Assembly: GCA_014706295.1 (NCBI GenBank)
Contig: JACSVZ010000004.1
Span: 87,551,047 to 87,615,046 of the forward strand
Length of the DNA stretch: 64,000 bases
Source of the DNA: Lycocorax pyrrhopterus obiensis
Lineage: Eukaryota; Chordata; Aves; Passeriformes; Paradisaeidae
Reading direction: 5' to 3'
Shown: positions 10,481 to 23,600 of the stretch, piece by piece
Layout of the letters: every line of letters starts with the position of its first letter
How positions within the stretch are numbered: the first letter of the stretch is position 1
The notes under the pieces: model-generated
Told to the model about the DNA's origin: nothing
What the model saw: the letters and a program-made list of their open reading frames with translations, nothing else
Databases searched by the model: none
Translations under genes and position numbers: made by a program

Positions 10481-13400
10481 CAATACAGTGATCTGTACAA
10501 GATACCCACAACTACATAACCCAAGTTGGTCTATCCATGAGTACAAAATGAATGACCATTCAGCTTCAGGCAGGTTTCTAAGGTAGTCCAATGGACAATG
10601 ACCTAGTTGTGGCAGAGACACAAACACAGAGAGGAAAAGATCAGAAAATGTATCATGGTTGGTGCAGAGGGCAATGATGCTTTTTGAGATTAAGCAGCCA
10701 GAACACTGCTGTGTGTGATGGAGCATCATAGGTCTGCTCTGAATATCTCAGACTAAAAGGGTCTAAGACTAAAAGCAGAAAAGGATCTTCTTCCAAGTTG
10801 AAGTTTTTTTGGGCTCTAAATACTGCACCAGAAAGTTCGGGCAGGATGTAAGGAGCATCTCCTGATGTTTAGAAGGCAGATACTTCCAGGAAGGATATCC
10901 CTCCTGCCTGATTCCCTGCTACTCCCTGCTCCGCTCTTATGTTTCGGGACATACCCAAGATCCACGGAAAAACACAGCACCAAAGGAGTTTTAATAGGAG
11001 TTATGCTTCCTCAAATTTGTACCATAAAGCCTGATTGTATCATGAATGTTTTATGGGGTCGTTACCTGTGTCAGATGACAGATAGGTAGTCACATCAACT
11101 ATTTGGTTTTAGCTGACTAAGAAAAGAGCGCACACACCTCCTCATATCTCCAATTTGTGATGAATGATGTCCTCATAGCCTTACCTCTGCTGATGCCTGC
11201 TTTTGTCTTCTAGCTTGGTGCCCTTTTCACAGACCATGTACAGTACTTGGAGAAACCCCCCTGATCTTCTAAGCACAAATTCACAGCCCCTCATGCTTCA
11301 CGGATTTCCAGTGCAAGACATATTTCCAATGCTACTGACCTCATACTTCACTCAACTTCAAGCTCATATGGCATTTATTTAAAAGACATCACACCTCAGA
11401 GCAGAGATGTCTTACTTATGAAGACTGTGCAGAGCCATGCAAACCACTGCCTGACAGAGCATTTTAAATTAACATGAGGTAGGCTGCCAGATGTGGGTTC
11501 CCTCACATGTGTTGCTGTAGATGCAGAGTTACAGCACTGAGGTTTACCTTGGCGTTACACAGACAGCAGAGTGTCATCCATAAGTGACAACAGAGAGTCA
11601 CCCAGCAGGAGGGTTTTGCAATGGGAATGGGTAATCAGATTATCTTTTGTTTTTCTTGTCTGCTTATCAATCACTGGTGATGTATAACCTACATGTGCAC
11701 TTAGGGTTTGTTTAAATGTATGAAGGCAATATCTTTAGAGTCCTTTGCAAATACATTGAATGTATTTTGGGAAAAAAATTGTTCAACATTTTTAAAAGAG
11801 GAAGACAGATCAAGAGTACAACATGCCTGCTGTCCAGTCCTGTCCACTACAGCAGTTATTAGCATCCAATGGGTGGAGAGAGAAAGCTGTTTCTGAGGAG
11901 CATTTACCCCTTTTGAATGTTGCATTTGAATCGTGCCATTACAAGAACAGGGAAAGCAATACAAAAATCACAAAAAGGGTGATTTTGATAAAAGCTTCAT
12001 CCTTTTACAGAATCAAGAAGATACGGTAGGTGACTTTGCTTCATTTAGGCCTTGTCCTTAATAGTCCATTTTGCAGGAGGTGTAAGGAATGGCATAAAAT
12101 TTCAAATTACTGCAAGAGAAGAAAGTGGTTATTGCTCTGCTGACACATGTACTTACACACATCTTTCTGGCAAGGTAAAATAGCCTACGGTGCAGCATTT
12201 TAAAGCCTCTTCCCACTACCAGAGGACACAAAAGTGTCGCAAAGTGCTTTAAGTGGTTTCTCCTAAATTATTCTCATCTTCTGGTAGTTAAGATTAGCAC
12301 ACAATTTAAGATTTTATGTGAAAGCTATCCTTTTGTCCTGTTTTCAAAGCAAAACCAAAATCACCTCTTGCTGCAAGCTAAATTTCTTGTGGATCCTGGA
12401 AGAAAGAGTAAGAAATCAAGCACGGAATTGTGCAGACATTAGAGCTCATTCTTGTGCTTTCAGTAAAGCCCTCTGTGGACGACAAAAATACATTTGTACT
12501 TATCATCATATGTTTGGCTTCTTCAGTTGCTGCCTGGAAATAAATATTGCACTAGCACATCTTTGGTGGTATTGTAAAAAAATCACAAGAGCAGCTTAGA
12601 AATACTTCAATACCTTGAGCTTTGTCTAACAGGCTTTCCCAGTGACCTTGGAGCAAGCACTGAACTCTACAGCTGGGGGGGAAAAGGGGGAAACACGGCT
12701 TTCAGGAGGAGTGCAAGCATGCCCCGGCCATGCCTGGCTGTTTGCCACGGCTGGGGAATAGTTCACTGACAAAGATGGGAAGTGCCGATGCCGTTTCCCC
12801 CCAGCAAAGCATTAAAACTGTTTCCCCCTGCTACCAATGCCACTGGTTTTGAACATGCATTGAAAACCAAGGGCATCCGTTCTTATGGATTTAAAAACAT
12901 AGTTTGCTTTATATATAGCAAGAATAAATCTGTTCAGTTTTTCTTCATTGTCAGACATGGCTCTCTTTGGGCTTATGGCCATTCATGTTCAAACTCCAAT
13001 TGTTTTCCCTTGTGTTTCCCAAGTGTTTTCTTAAAGCAGTTGTTCCTCTCTAACTGGATAGCTGAGGAAGTAAATCAGCTTCCATGTGTTTAGAAACAAA
13101 GGAACAATGAAACATTCAGCCAAGCTTGCCTCAACAGATTACTCTATTTTTTATACCTTCAAGGCAATTTGCAACAGGAAAACTGCCCAAGAGCTCAGAG
13201 GATTTGGGAGGAGGTACTCTGAGCAGCAACTGTGACTCTCCTGGGAGATTAGGGGCCAGATCCACCCCTCACTTAAGCTCCTGGAAGTTGTGCAACTGCC
13301 CAAACAGAGCTGGGAGAATAATTTGATCAATTTTCTTGCAGTGGTATGCTGAGGGTAAATTACTATGATTAATGAGTTACGTTTGTCAGTTGAAGTTCGG

Positions 13401-16400
13401 TAATGGGGCATATGACAGCGGCTCCAAATTTCTCAGCAGAATAAGCAAAATTCAAGTGTGTAGAGACTCTGCTTATGGTTCTGGAGAGAGGTTAAAAAGC
13501 AAAGTGGGCCCAGAGCCATCAGGTGCCAGGATTCTGTTTTGCTGCCATAGGCAGCTGCCCAGCCTTGCTTGCAACATTGATGAGTTCGGCTCTGCCTTTC
13601 TCAGCCTAGGGCAGTTGTGAAGGAAGGCTCGTTATTTCCCCCCCTGCAGCCAACAGGTTTTATATGATCATCCTGTGGGCTGACAGCAACAGGCAATGGA
13701 GGCCAGCTGTCACCTGGGAAGATGTCAAGGCACTTCTGTTCAATCGCCGGGACACACGCTTCCTTAAGTACTAGGTGACACTTATATGCAGGGTCTCTTC
13801 TGTCTGCAAGCACATAGCTCTTAACAGGCTAGGACCATATTTTAGACCTTGAAAGCAATTTCCAGTTGTGTGATCTGAAACCCAGCAAAATTATTAAGCA
13901 TGTTGCTCTGAAACATGAAAAAGTGGCAGAGAGAGAGGGAGGAGGGCATCACCTACATGCCTTCAGTCAGGAGCTGCAGTAACGACACAGTGCGGACACA
14001 TCTCCCTAGCACTCCTAGAACATGCAGAAAGATACCAAATCCAGTTCAAAGATCTGGATTTATCTGAAGATAATTTCAACAGGCAGAAGGCAATCATGTG
14101 GGCTGGAAAACAGCCAAGATGATGATTAGCACCATACAAAAAAGGCACCAGAGATCAGTAATGATGAGGGCTATCTGATGAGCTGCTGCTGGGCTTGGAG
14201 CACAGGGTGCCGTGTTTCCCACCATGCTGAGCAGCTCTCCTAGCATTTGCCCTTTGCACAATGACCAGCTGAAGGGCTGAGCAGAAGTGGTGACAGGCCC
14301 TGGCATCTTTCCCTTCTGGTTTTCTGCCTTTCTTTGGCAGGAGGAGGATTCGGGTACTTGGCAAAGCCAGAGAGATGGTTTACCTTCAGCTGGCTGGACT
14401 GCTGGTGCTAGCAGATGTTTCCAAGGAAGTGAAGCTTACAGCTTCTGTTGCTGTTTTAAAATAAGATATGGTTCTGGGGTTTGTCACTGGTATTTCAAAA
14501 AAGAGAATGTTTCAATAGATTTTTATATGAATTGATGCATTCTTTATAGTTCTACAGTTTATTTAGGCTCTTCAAAATGTCATCTTTTTTCCAGGCAGCA
14601 TTTCCTTATTACCATCTCTTCAGACCTCACCTGATTTCTTTCTGCTCCTCAGCTCTGCGCTTAGGATAACTTCCTTTTGTTTTCTTACCAGTGTTCCACC
14701 AGCTTTCAGTTTTACTTTCTGACCTTCCTTTTTGATTCTTTTTCTCAGCTAACTAAACTGAACAACCAACACCATAAATATTTGTGATTTTGGTAATACT
14801 ACATAATGTAAAAAGGAGGGAAGTACAGGAAGGAAGTACATATTATTAGAAGAAAAAGAGGATGTTCTGAAAGTACCTGAAGACAGATACCAGTAATGCT
14901 GGTATTGAAAAAAATAGCATATGCAATGGGTGAATGCCTTTCTGATCTGGATTTATCTGAGGGATGAAACGTGGTCTGATGGAGGAACTTTGGTCCTAAC
15001 CACAGCATTTAAGACGATAACGTGACCATGCAAATAGAGTGTGAAGAAAGAGACTTCTGCATTCCTCCAGTGAACAAGGCCCAAACATCCCTGTGCTGGG
15101 CTGTACAGGGTGCACTCAATAGTCGTGGTTAGAAGAGCACAGACTGACAGACTGGAAGAGACATCAGCCAGTGGACAGTCAATGGGGGGAGAAAATGCCA
15201 AGAGGAGGTTCGTGTTACTAACACAAAACTGACCTGCAAATAGGTAAGACCAACCAACAGATAAGGTACTGGATGAGGCTGGAAGCAATTTGGGTCCCAA
15301 ACTTCTGTTCAGCTCATGTCCATTCAGCCGCAGCCCACTACCCTTCCTGACAGGTAGGCACAAGTCTCCATAGTGGTGCAGGCTGAGATGCTGTGCTGGG
15401 TGTGGCATCATGACAGTCACATCCATCACTATTTGCTAGAATTTAAATAATTAAATTCAAATTTTAACAAAAATCTGAACCGTCTGAGCATAAAAAGAGA
15501 CTTGTAGGTCTCTCACCAACCAAAGCTTCTGCTAATGATACCTACTGTACAAATACTGTGCTCAGGGAGAGGGCTCCGAATAATGCCAACTGATTTTCTC
15601 CCTTAAGGTCCAGAAGATTTGCAGAAGTCTCATAAGACACCTCCTCTACAGTCCTTATTTTCCTTTTCAAAACCATGCTGAGGACTTCACCCCTCCCGTC
15701 GGTTCTGGGAGCCCTGTGCTGCCTTCCTGACTCGTGCACACAGAGAGATGCTCGCTGTGGCCTGGGCCACTTGCCCCGGGGCAGGGCAGGGCACATTTGC
15801 ACCTCAGCTAAGGCTAAAGCAATGTGAAGAGGGCATGACATAAATAATTAGTCCCTAGAGATCTGCTGGGATGTTATCAGCACCTTAAGCTTCCCCTCGG
15901 GCACCTCCCCAGGCACTCCCAGAAGAGGTGGGAGCATGAATCAAGCCGAGCCAAACCTGTTCGTGCCTTTAGCGAAAGCCTCTTGGCCTCGCCAGCAAAA
16001 AACACATGCCTTGAAGTGCCTCAGGGAGCGGCCCACAGCAGCACATCCTGAGGCAAGAGGGCGAGAGGCAGGACTGACGGTGGAAAACAAACCCAGGCTT
16101 CCCGGCAGGGGCTGGGCCACAGCCGGCACCTGAGTCACCGCGGCCGGCCCTGGATGGAGCGCTGCTCCTGCAGCGCCGCCCCGCTGGCCAGCACTGGCCC
16201 ACAACGCCAGGGCGGCCCTGCTCCCAGCCTTCGTCCCTAGTGCCCGCAAGTTCGCTCCTCTGCTTACGGGTTTTACAGAATGAAGAATGTTACCTGGTAG
16301 GTAAAACTGAACTGAGTGCAGAATTTGCTTTTTTTTCCCCGTCATAAGAGATGGGGATTTTTTCAGATAAAGCAGCATTTAAAAGGAAATATTATAACAG

Positions 16401-17490
16401 TGGGGTTTTTAAAAAGCTTTTAACCAAAGTGATGTAATTAGTTATGATCCAAAAACAGTTTGCCACACAAAATCCAATTTTTAGTTGTTGTCTAAATCAA
16501 TGTGAGGCTCATTTCTTCTGCTGTTAAAATCAATGGCAATTTGAGTTTAAGAAGAAGCTGGGTCCTGGTTCGGTAAAAATGTAAACCAGATCTTTCCCTG
16601 CTCTTTTTAAAAAAAGAAACCCATCACACCTTAACTATGTTAGTTTCCCTCTCTTATAAATATATGTTTCTAAAGAAGTTTAATCTTTAAGAAAGATTTT
16701 ACTCTTTTGACTGAAATATTTCCTTTATATCAAAGTACCCATAAAGATGGTTCAGTGGCCTTTCAGCAACTGCTTGTGAATTTCCCAAGTACACAGGACT
16801 GGACAGCTTTCATGTAGGTGGTGGTTTTTCATAGCTGTGTGACTCGGGGGTCCCTTACACTGTGCATCCTAACAACCCTCAGGAACATTCCTGAGACTCT
16901 GGGAAGCAGAGCCATGGTGTCCCACCACCTGTGGGCATGCTGCAATTTGCAGGGGCCAGTCATGGCACTAATTTGGTCTAAGGCTTCACTGACAAATAGA
17001 AAAAAAACAATTGAACTGAGAGACATCTAGTCAATACCTGCTGTTGTAGAGCTACTTTCTTTCAGTTCTACTTGTATGAGATCTGACAGCATGATTTTCT
17101 TCCCCCTTGAACATTCAGCTCAAAAGAAGAGCTAATGTAGGGAAATAAATCTTTGATGCGGGAAGAAAAGAACACAAAAGAGTAAAATCAGAAAATGTAT
17201 TAAGTGTCTGGTTTTGAGATATTGCAGGCAATTAAAGCAGAAAAAGAAGACAGTATTTTCAAAAGTCTGTTTGAAATGAGAAGTCTAATCCAAGGTACTT
17301 TTCTAGAAAGGGAGACCATCAGCAGGAACAAATTGTGGAAAGTATGTAGCACCCATACCTGTGTCTGCAGAGACAAATGACACTGTAGTTCATTGACCCC
17401 TTAATCCAGCACAAGTTCTTACTCAAGCTGGAAGGGGTGATCCATTCTTCCCCCAGGTCCCAGGCCTCAATCCCATTCTCTCCCTTGTAC
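10481..17490. other. Intergenic DNA, nothing recognised
   Basis: Seven kilobases without a frame, RNA or repeat that I can support. The stretch at about 15700-16260 is GC-richer than its surroundings and its open frames are short and overlapping. I see no promoter features that would justify calling it a CpG island. Confidence 0.4.
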
Positions 17491-17492
17491 TT

Positions 17493-17665
17493 GCATTAGA
17501 CCTCTAAAAATCTTCTAGTCCAACCCTCCTGCAGTAAGCAGCAAAGTCTTCAACTAAATCAGATTGCTCAGAGCCCTGTCCAACCTGACCTTGAGTGTTT
17601 CCAGGGATGGAGCATCTACCAGCTCTCTGGGCAACCTGTTCCAGGGTTTTACTTAGTCCACAGCA
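17493..17665 (-). mobile_element. Short CR1 3' fragment
   Basis: The plus strand reads GACCTCTAAAAATCTTCTAG, then TCCAACCCTCCTGCAG, then a CTCTCTGGGCAACCTGTTCC block, in the order of the antisense CR1 3' end. The match fades after about 17660. It is a diverged, 5'-truncated copy. Confidence 0.72.
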
Positions 17666-20600
17666 ATAACCCTACAGTCAATTATTCCAGCCCCTTCTTA
17701 GTCTTTCAGTTACCAGCATGCCCAGGAAAGTTGTTAGCTTTCAAGGGAAGCAACCCATCTTACTGACATGTGGTCTCCTTGATGCATTCTGGGGTTTACT
17801 GGGAATGAAAATTATACACATACAGTCCATTAGGCAAAACCTGAGTTTAAACAGCCAAGCTTCATTTTCTTAGAAGCCTTTACCCCCTGTTTAAGCTAAA
17901 ACAGGATCTAGACAACAGATGAACATGTTTACTGCACCCTACCCAGGCAGGTTGCTGGCACAGTTCTGCATGTGGGCAATTAGGTGTGTGATGTTGTGCT
18001 GCAAGCATCAGCTAGGGATGAGTATTTTATAAAGCCAATGTTGCACATCATTCGTTTGGGATGTGTAAGCTTCCCCTGCTGATTCATGTCAAATCAATTC
18101 TACATACTGTAGAGTACAATGATGCAGTGAGAAACACTCATAAATGTATTAAACAGAGGCACTAGTCTGTGGTGCTAATACACACAGAGCGGAGTTCAAA
18201 GCCCTTCAGTGCCTGTGTGGCCCATCCTGCCACCCCTGGGGACAGTCATCGTTTAAAGCCCCAGCGCTGGGAACGCTAAGCCTCCTTGTCAGAGCAATGT
18301 TCCAGAAGAAATCAGATGACTGCAGCTTTTAAGTCAGTCTGGCAGAGGCTAGGGTTGAAGAAAAGGGCAGGGGAACGGCAAGCACCTTGAAATAAAACAC
18401 GGGATCCAAGTATAACAAAGCTATGTGTTGGAAGCAGGAGGGGTGGTAGTAGTCTTGCCCACAGGTCACATCCCACGGGAGCTCCTTGTGGATGGGGCAG
18501 GACCTCCCTGCAGCAGACACAGCCCTAACACAGCTGAGGAAGAGACACACTGCCTCAGCCCGCCTTGGCATCCAGGCACTCGCAGGGCCAACACACATTG
18601 CTGCTTCAGTGTCAGAAATCAGCCAGCTTTATGAGCTGAAACAGTTTTCTGCCTTCCTTTAAAAAAGACAACTCTCCACTATCAAAAGGAGGAGTTGGAC
18701 TCAGTTATTCTGCCATTCTGATCTTAATGGGCTTCATGCTGTTAGCCTTATTAGACAAGTCTTTTCTGTGTGGGTGGAAGCAGAAAGTCTGCCAAGACTC
18801 CAAAACTATGTGAAGAATGGGGATTTCTGATGAGAGCCTCTGATGATGAATCTCCTGCTACTGCATTCATGAAAAGGGCAGAAGTCTGAGCTCTGAGCTA
18901 CCTTTTCTCTGCTGACAGTGCTCTCACTGCAGGGTTGGAACAAAAATGCGATGATTATAAAAAGTGACACGATCAATGATCCATACAAGGGATATAACAG
19001 GGCAACTACCTTGTCAAAATGATATGAGGAGCGGTTATAGCAAAAAAGCAAATAACCTCAGTGATGCTTTTTTTTCCTTGTAAAAGTAGGTTGAAGAAAC
19101 CAGGATACATCAAAGCTGACAGTTCACTGAATTTGGCAGCAGTTCAAAGATAGAATATCTTGTCCATGCTGTGCAGAGCTCACACCCACTATCTGCAAGA
19201 GGTAAGAAACAAGGAGCACAGACACCTCACACAGAATAAAAGAGTGAACTGATTATTCTTCCCAAGTTTCAGAGGATGCTCTGTGCAGCCCCTACACAGG
19301 AAATGTGCATAGTTAATGAGAAACTACTGTAATAAAATAACAACTCCCTGGCTGGCAGGTGGCATAAAGGAATTATGTAAAAAAAAATACACTCCATTGA
19401 GCCTCTAATGCTTCTCCTGGTATAGAATAAAAAGACAAGAAGAGCTGTTTACAAAGACCATCCATGTGTGTTAAGTCCATGCAAAAAGCTCCGTTCAAGC
19501 GAAAGGTGAGGAGGGTGTCAGGATATCACCCATCTGGAGCTAAAGCTTCAAAGCAGTTTTTCTCAGTGATAACTGCATCTGGAGTTTAGTGCATTTCAGC
19601 TCAGACAATTTTTAACTTGTCTAATTATAGCATGTTGGTAGTGATACTATAATTATGAGAATAGAGGCACTCTCATATATATGCCTAGAAGAGCTGCTGG
19701 TGCTGAGGAGAGCTGGTAGCAGCAGTAAGTGTCCTCAGTATACACAGAACTACCTTAGTTCTTGTTAAAATGTATGTAAGGGCTCAGACACCTGCAGCTG
19801 ACCAAGTGCCTGTGCAGGAGCAGGAGCTGAAAGCTCTCAGTCCCCAGCAAAAGCATAGCATGGTACCTTCGATCTGTGAGGGTTTAGACTGATGCACTTC
19901 TTTTCTCATTTCCAACAGAAAGTAAGAGCACAAACAACTTAATTCTGTGGGTTGATGTGGTAATTCATTAAAGAATAGTAACTTGGCATTTCTGAGTTCC
20001 AGCTGTTTTGTCCTGATACAGAGAAGCCATCCTGGAGATGAAAGGGTCCAGGGACATCCCACAGCAGCCATTCCCACACAGAGGCTGGAGGCAGCAGTGA
20101 ATGAGCTACAGCAACTTTCAATTTTAGAAAAATTCAGTTAATAAAATTACTCCAACAATAAAATAAAAATAGCCTTTAATCCAACCATACTAAAGAGCTT
20201 CCTTTTAAATGAGAAAAACACAATTACAAGAATACAGAATGCCTCTAAATTTGATTAGATACAAATATGGTATTTAAAGTTATCAAATCATAACAGTACA
20301 GCTATTAGATAGTGATACAGCCAAAGCAGAAAATGAGATCAAGTTCAGAAACAGAGTATTTTTCCACAAAAATCACTGAAAAGATAAACCTTAAATGTAA
20401 GAGACAAAACTGTAGCAGGACACAAAAAGCAGAACTTGCCTCACTTAAAATGGAGTTAGGTGGGAGAAATAAGGACAGACAAAAAACAAGGACTGGATCT
20501 CATCATTCCAGTACTTTCATAAAAGTGGCTGCTTAGAGGTGTGGATGCATTAACCTTCTGCTCAGGGAAGCAGTCAACATGACCCACATCACATCATCAG

Positions 20601-23600
20601 CACCATGAAGCTAAGTAGGATGGATATGGATGTGAAAGGTCACCACCTAGATTCTGACAATAGTGTAATCATGCCATTCTCCTTTTCAAACAGATCAATA
20701 AACACAAGAAACCCTAATAATTGTTAGTCAGATATTGCTGCTCAAGTACTGAAATGAAAATTTGTGTCAAAGGACTAGAAACAAAAACTACAGCAGACAA
20801 ATACACAGGTTTTAGCAGACTGCAGCTTGAAAATGCTAGTAATGCAATAAATTACGAAAGCAGGAAGTTGGAAAGAAGACAATAGACCAAATTATGTACC
20901 AGAGGCAGAGGAGAAATGTTAGGTGTCATCAGAATAGGTGTAAGGCCTAATGAAAATAACATAAAACTAAAAGAGAGGGCTGTAAGCTCAAACGTATTTA
21001 TACGTAAAAGATAAGTCTGGAGAAAGGTCACCTCAGCAGCATAAAAAAGAATAGTTTTGGAAGCAAACCCAAGTATTTTAAATACTATTTTTATGCCAAA
21101 GTAAGTAGACACTTTGTTTAAAAAGAGTTGTGAGGAAGGCAAGGCGCTCAAGAAGAAATTAATGAGACTGACCAGAGCATTGTTTTAAATATAATTTCTT
21201 TTCAAAAGTGTAAATCAGGCTTGTTTCTTTGAAGATCGGCCCCCAGAGACTGCAGTCTCTGCTCAAAGCAAGAACTCTTCTTTCCCACGACCCCACCACG
21301 ACCTCCTGTGGACTTTAACATGGCTTTGGTTGGCAGTCACAGTCTCAACATACACACTTGGGCCATGGTGATCTGTGGGGCTGGGGGTGTTCTTTCTGGC
21401 TGCTGACCTTGCACAGCAGGAATAGTTCAGTATCTTTGGATATGCTGAGGAAAATCTCACTCTGCCTAAGGGTGAGGGAATGGATTCAGTTATCTTTAAG
21501 ACTTTTGCTCACTTACAACCTCATGATGAGCCCATGAGGCCGCTCTGGATAGTGACCAGAAGTGTACCCAGTCTTTCCTTAGAGCTCCTTGGGTCATTAT
21601 CAGAATTACTCCAGGGGATGTGACATTTCTATACCCTTCTCCCATCTAAATATTTGAAGTGTATTATGCATGCACACAGTGGGAAAGAGTCCCTGCCCTG
21701 AGTTTACAGTGTGAGTGCTCAAAATGAGGTAAGAGTGAGGGAGGAAGAGAGAAATATCCGATATTATTTATCTCATTATCTACTTATATCTTGTATTGTT
21801 CGCAGCTGGGAAAAAACTGCATTCCTAGGAGAATAAAAGCCAAACCACCCATGCTTCCCAGGGAAAGCCAAAATACTTTTCATCTGACAAGAAGCAGGTT
21901 TATGTTAAAATACCTCCTACACAAAACTTGACCTGGATTGGTTGCTATATCACTCACCAAAGATTATTCCCAGTAGCTGGCAGGGTGTTGCTGGTAGCTT
22001 ACAGCTGAGGAGCCCACCCAGGGCCCCCTCACAGTTCTCCTCAGGTCAGCAGCAGGGCTAGAAACATCAACAGCAGCCACTGCTTTGAGTGGCTCGTTCT
22101 TCAGCTGCACATCTCAGAGAGGGCTCTCTGAAGATGGTCAGTGAAAATGGGAAAAACCCTAAAACACCAGTTATTTTGTATGTTTTATTTTTACCTTGGC
22201 ACTTTTTTTCCAATTGCCTGTAAAATACATTCCCAGCCTTCCTTTTTCCCAGGCCACATGAGTGGAGGTCTCAAGAAGACTGCAAAGATCACAGGGCAAA
22301 GGCAGGTTCTGCCTTCCCTGGCGAGAGCTGGAATAATCCTTAAAAGTGGGAAAGGATATCTGAACACTTTATATCAGGCAAAAATGTTACTCTTGCCGTA
22401 GCACATGGGCTGAGCAAGCAACAGAGACAGCACATTGGATCTGCAGGTTCTCCTGGGAAGATGGGCAGGGGAGGGCTCAGAGTTGTGTGCCAGGAAGGCA
22501 GGCTGCAGGCTGGTCTGCACAGACAGCGATCCTGCAATAAAACAGACTATTAAAATTGTATACAATAGTTTTGACTCAGACCAAATGTCCAGGTATAATG
22601 GTTTTCTCAAAATGCAGAATAGATTTTCTATGGACACTTAAGGCTGAAAGAGGAAAGAACTTATATCAGGATCAGAGTGCTCTGCAGGGAAACAGCCTCC
22701 TCAAAAACATGACTACAGTGATGACTTAATAACTATCCTGACTATCAGGAGTTGGTACCATGAGGTCCACCAACAAAGCTGTTTGAATGGATTTAATACT
22801 TTAAAAATTCCAACACGGAATGACAACAATTTAGATTCATGTACATGTTTTCAGACAAACCAGAGCATTTACAAAAGTACTTTCCCTCATCTCTTTTTTT
22901 AAAACATGATTTACTGTTTGCTCTAAGCAGTAAGACAGTTTTTTCTCTCAACAACAGGATTACCTCAAACAGTTTACCCTGGTTGTGATTAAAGAGAAAG
23001 GGATAGGCAGCACCGCACATGAAGAGGGATTGCAAATGCTGCCCTTAACTGCTTCTCTAAATCAGAACACCTAACACTCTTCATGGAAATACAGTGTTGC
23101 ACTCTTACCAGCTCCCTTCCACTGAGTAACATGACAGCTCCAAATCCCAGTCCCACTAACTCTGAGATTAAGAAGAAAATTGTTGACAGGCTGCAATGGA
23201 CAATGATGGATTTATGATTCCTTGGAAGAACACACATTGTTTTGAAGGATTAGATGTTGTAATCCATACAGTAAGTCAACAAAAAGGCACCATAGGAGGA
23301 ACAAGCAAGGAGCGAGGCATCCAATCACTAATGCAAAATAATGCAGTTTATACTTTGTTCACCCTACCATGATTAGCATTATCTCTTATAAAATCACTCT
23401 CCTCCAGCAGAAGCTGCTTGCTATATGAAGTGACAACATACTTTCCCCTTGAAGTGCTTCTACTCTCAACTGAAGATGTGCCCAGATTGTGAGGGGGATA
23501 CCCAAAAGCAGGCAGGGAAGGAGAGAGCAGAGCCAGGCTCTGGGGTCGGAGCAGAGCAGTGGGACAGAGGCACACCAGGGTGACCCTCCATGCTGCCCCT

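Noticed and set aside
15690..16260. GC-richer patch that could be a second CpG island or promoter
   Set aside because: CpG density is modest, there are no core-promoter motifs and no downstream exon could be recognised.
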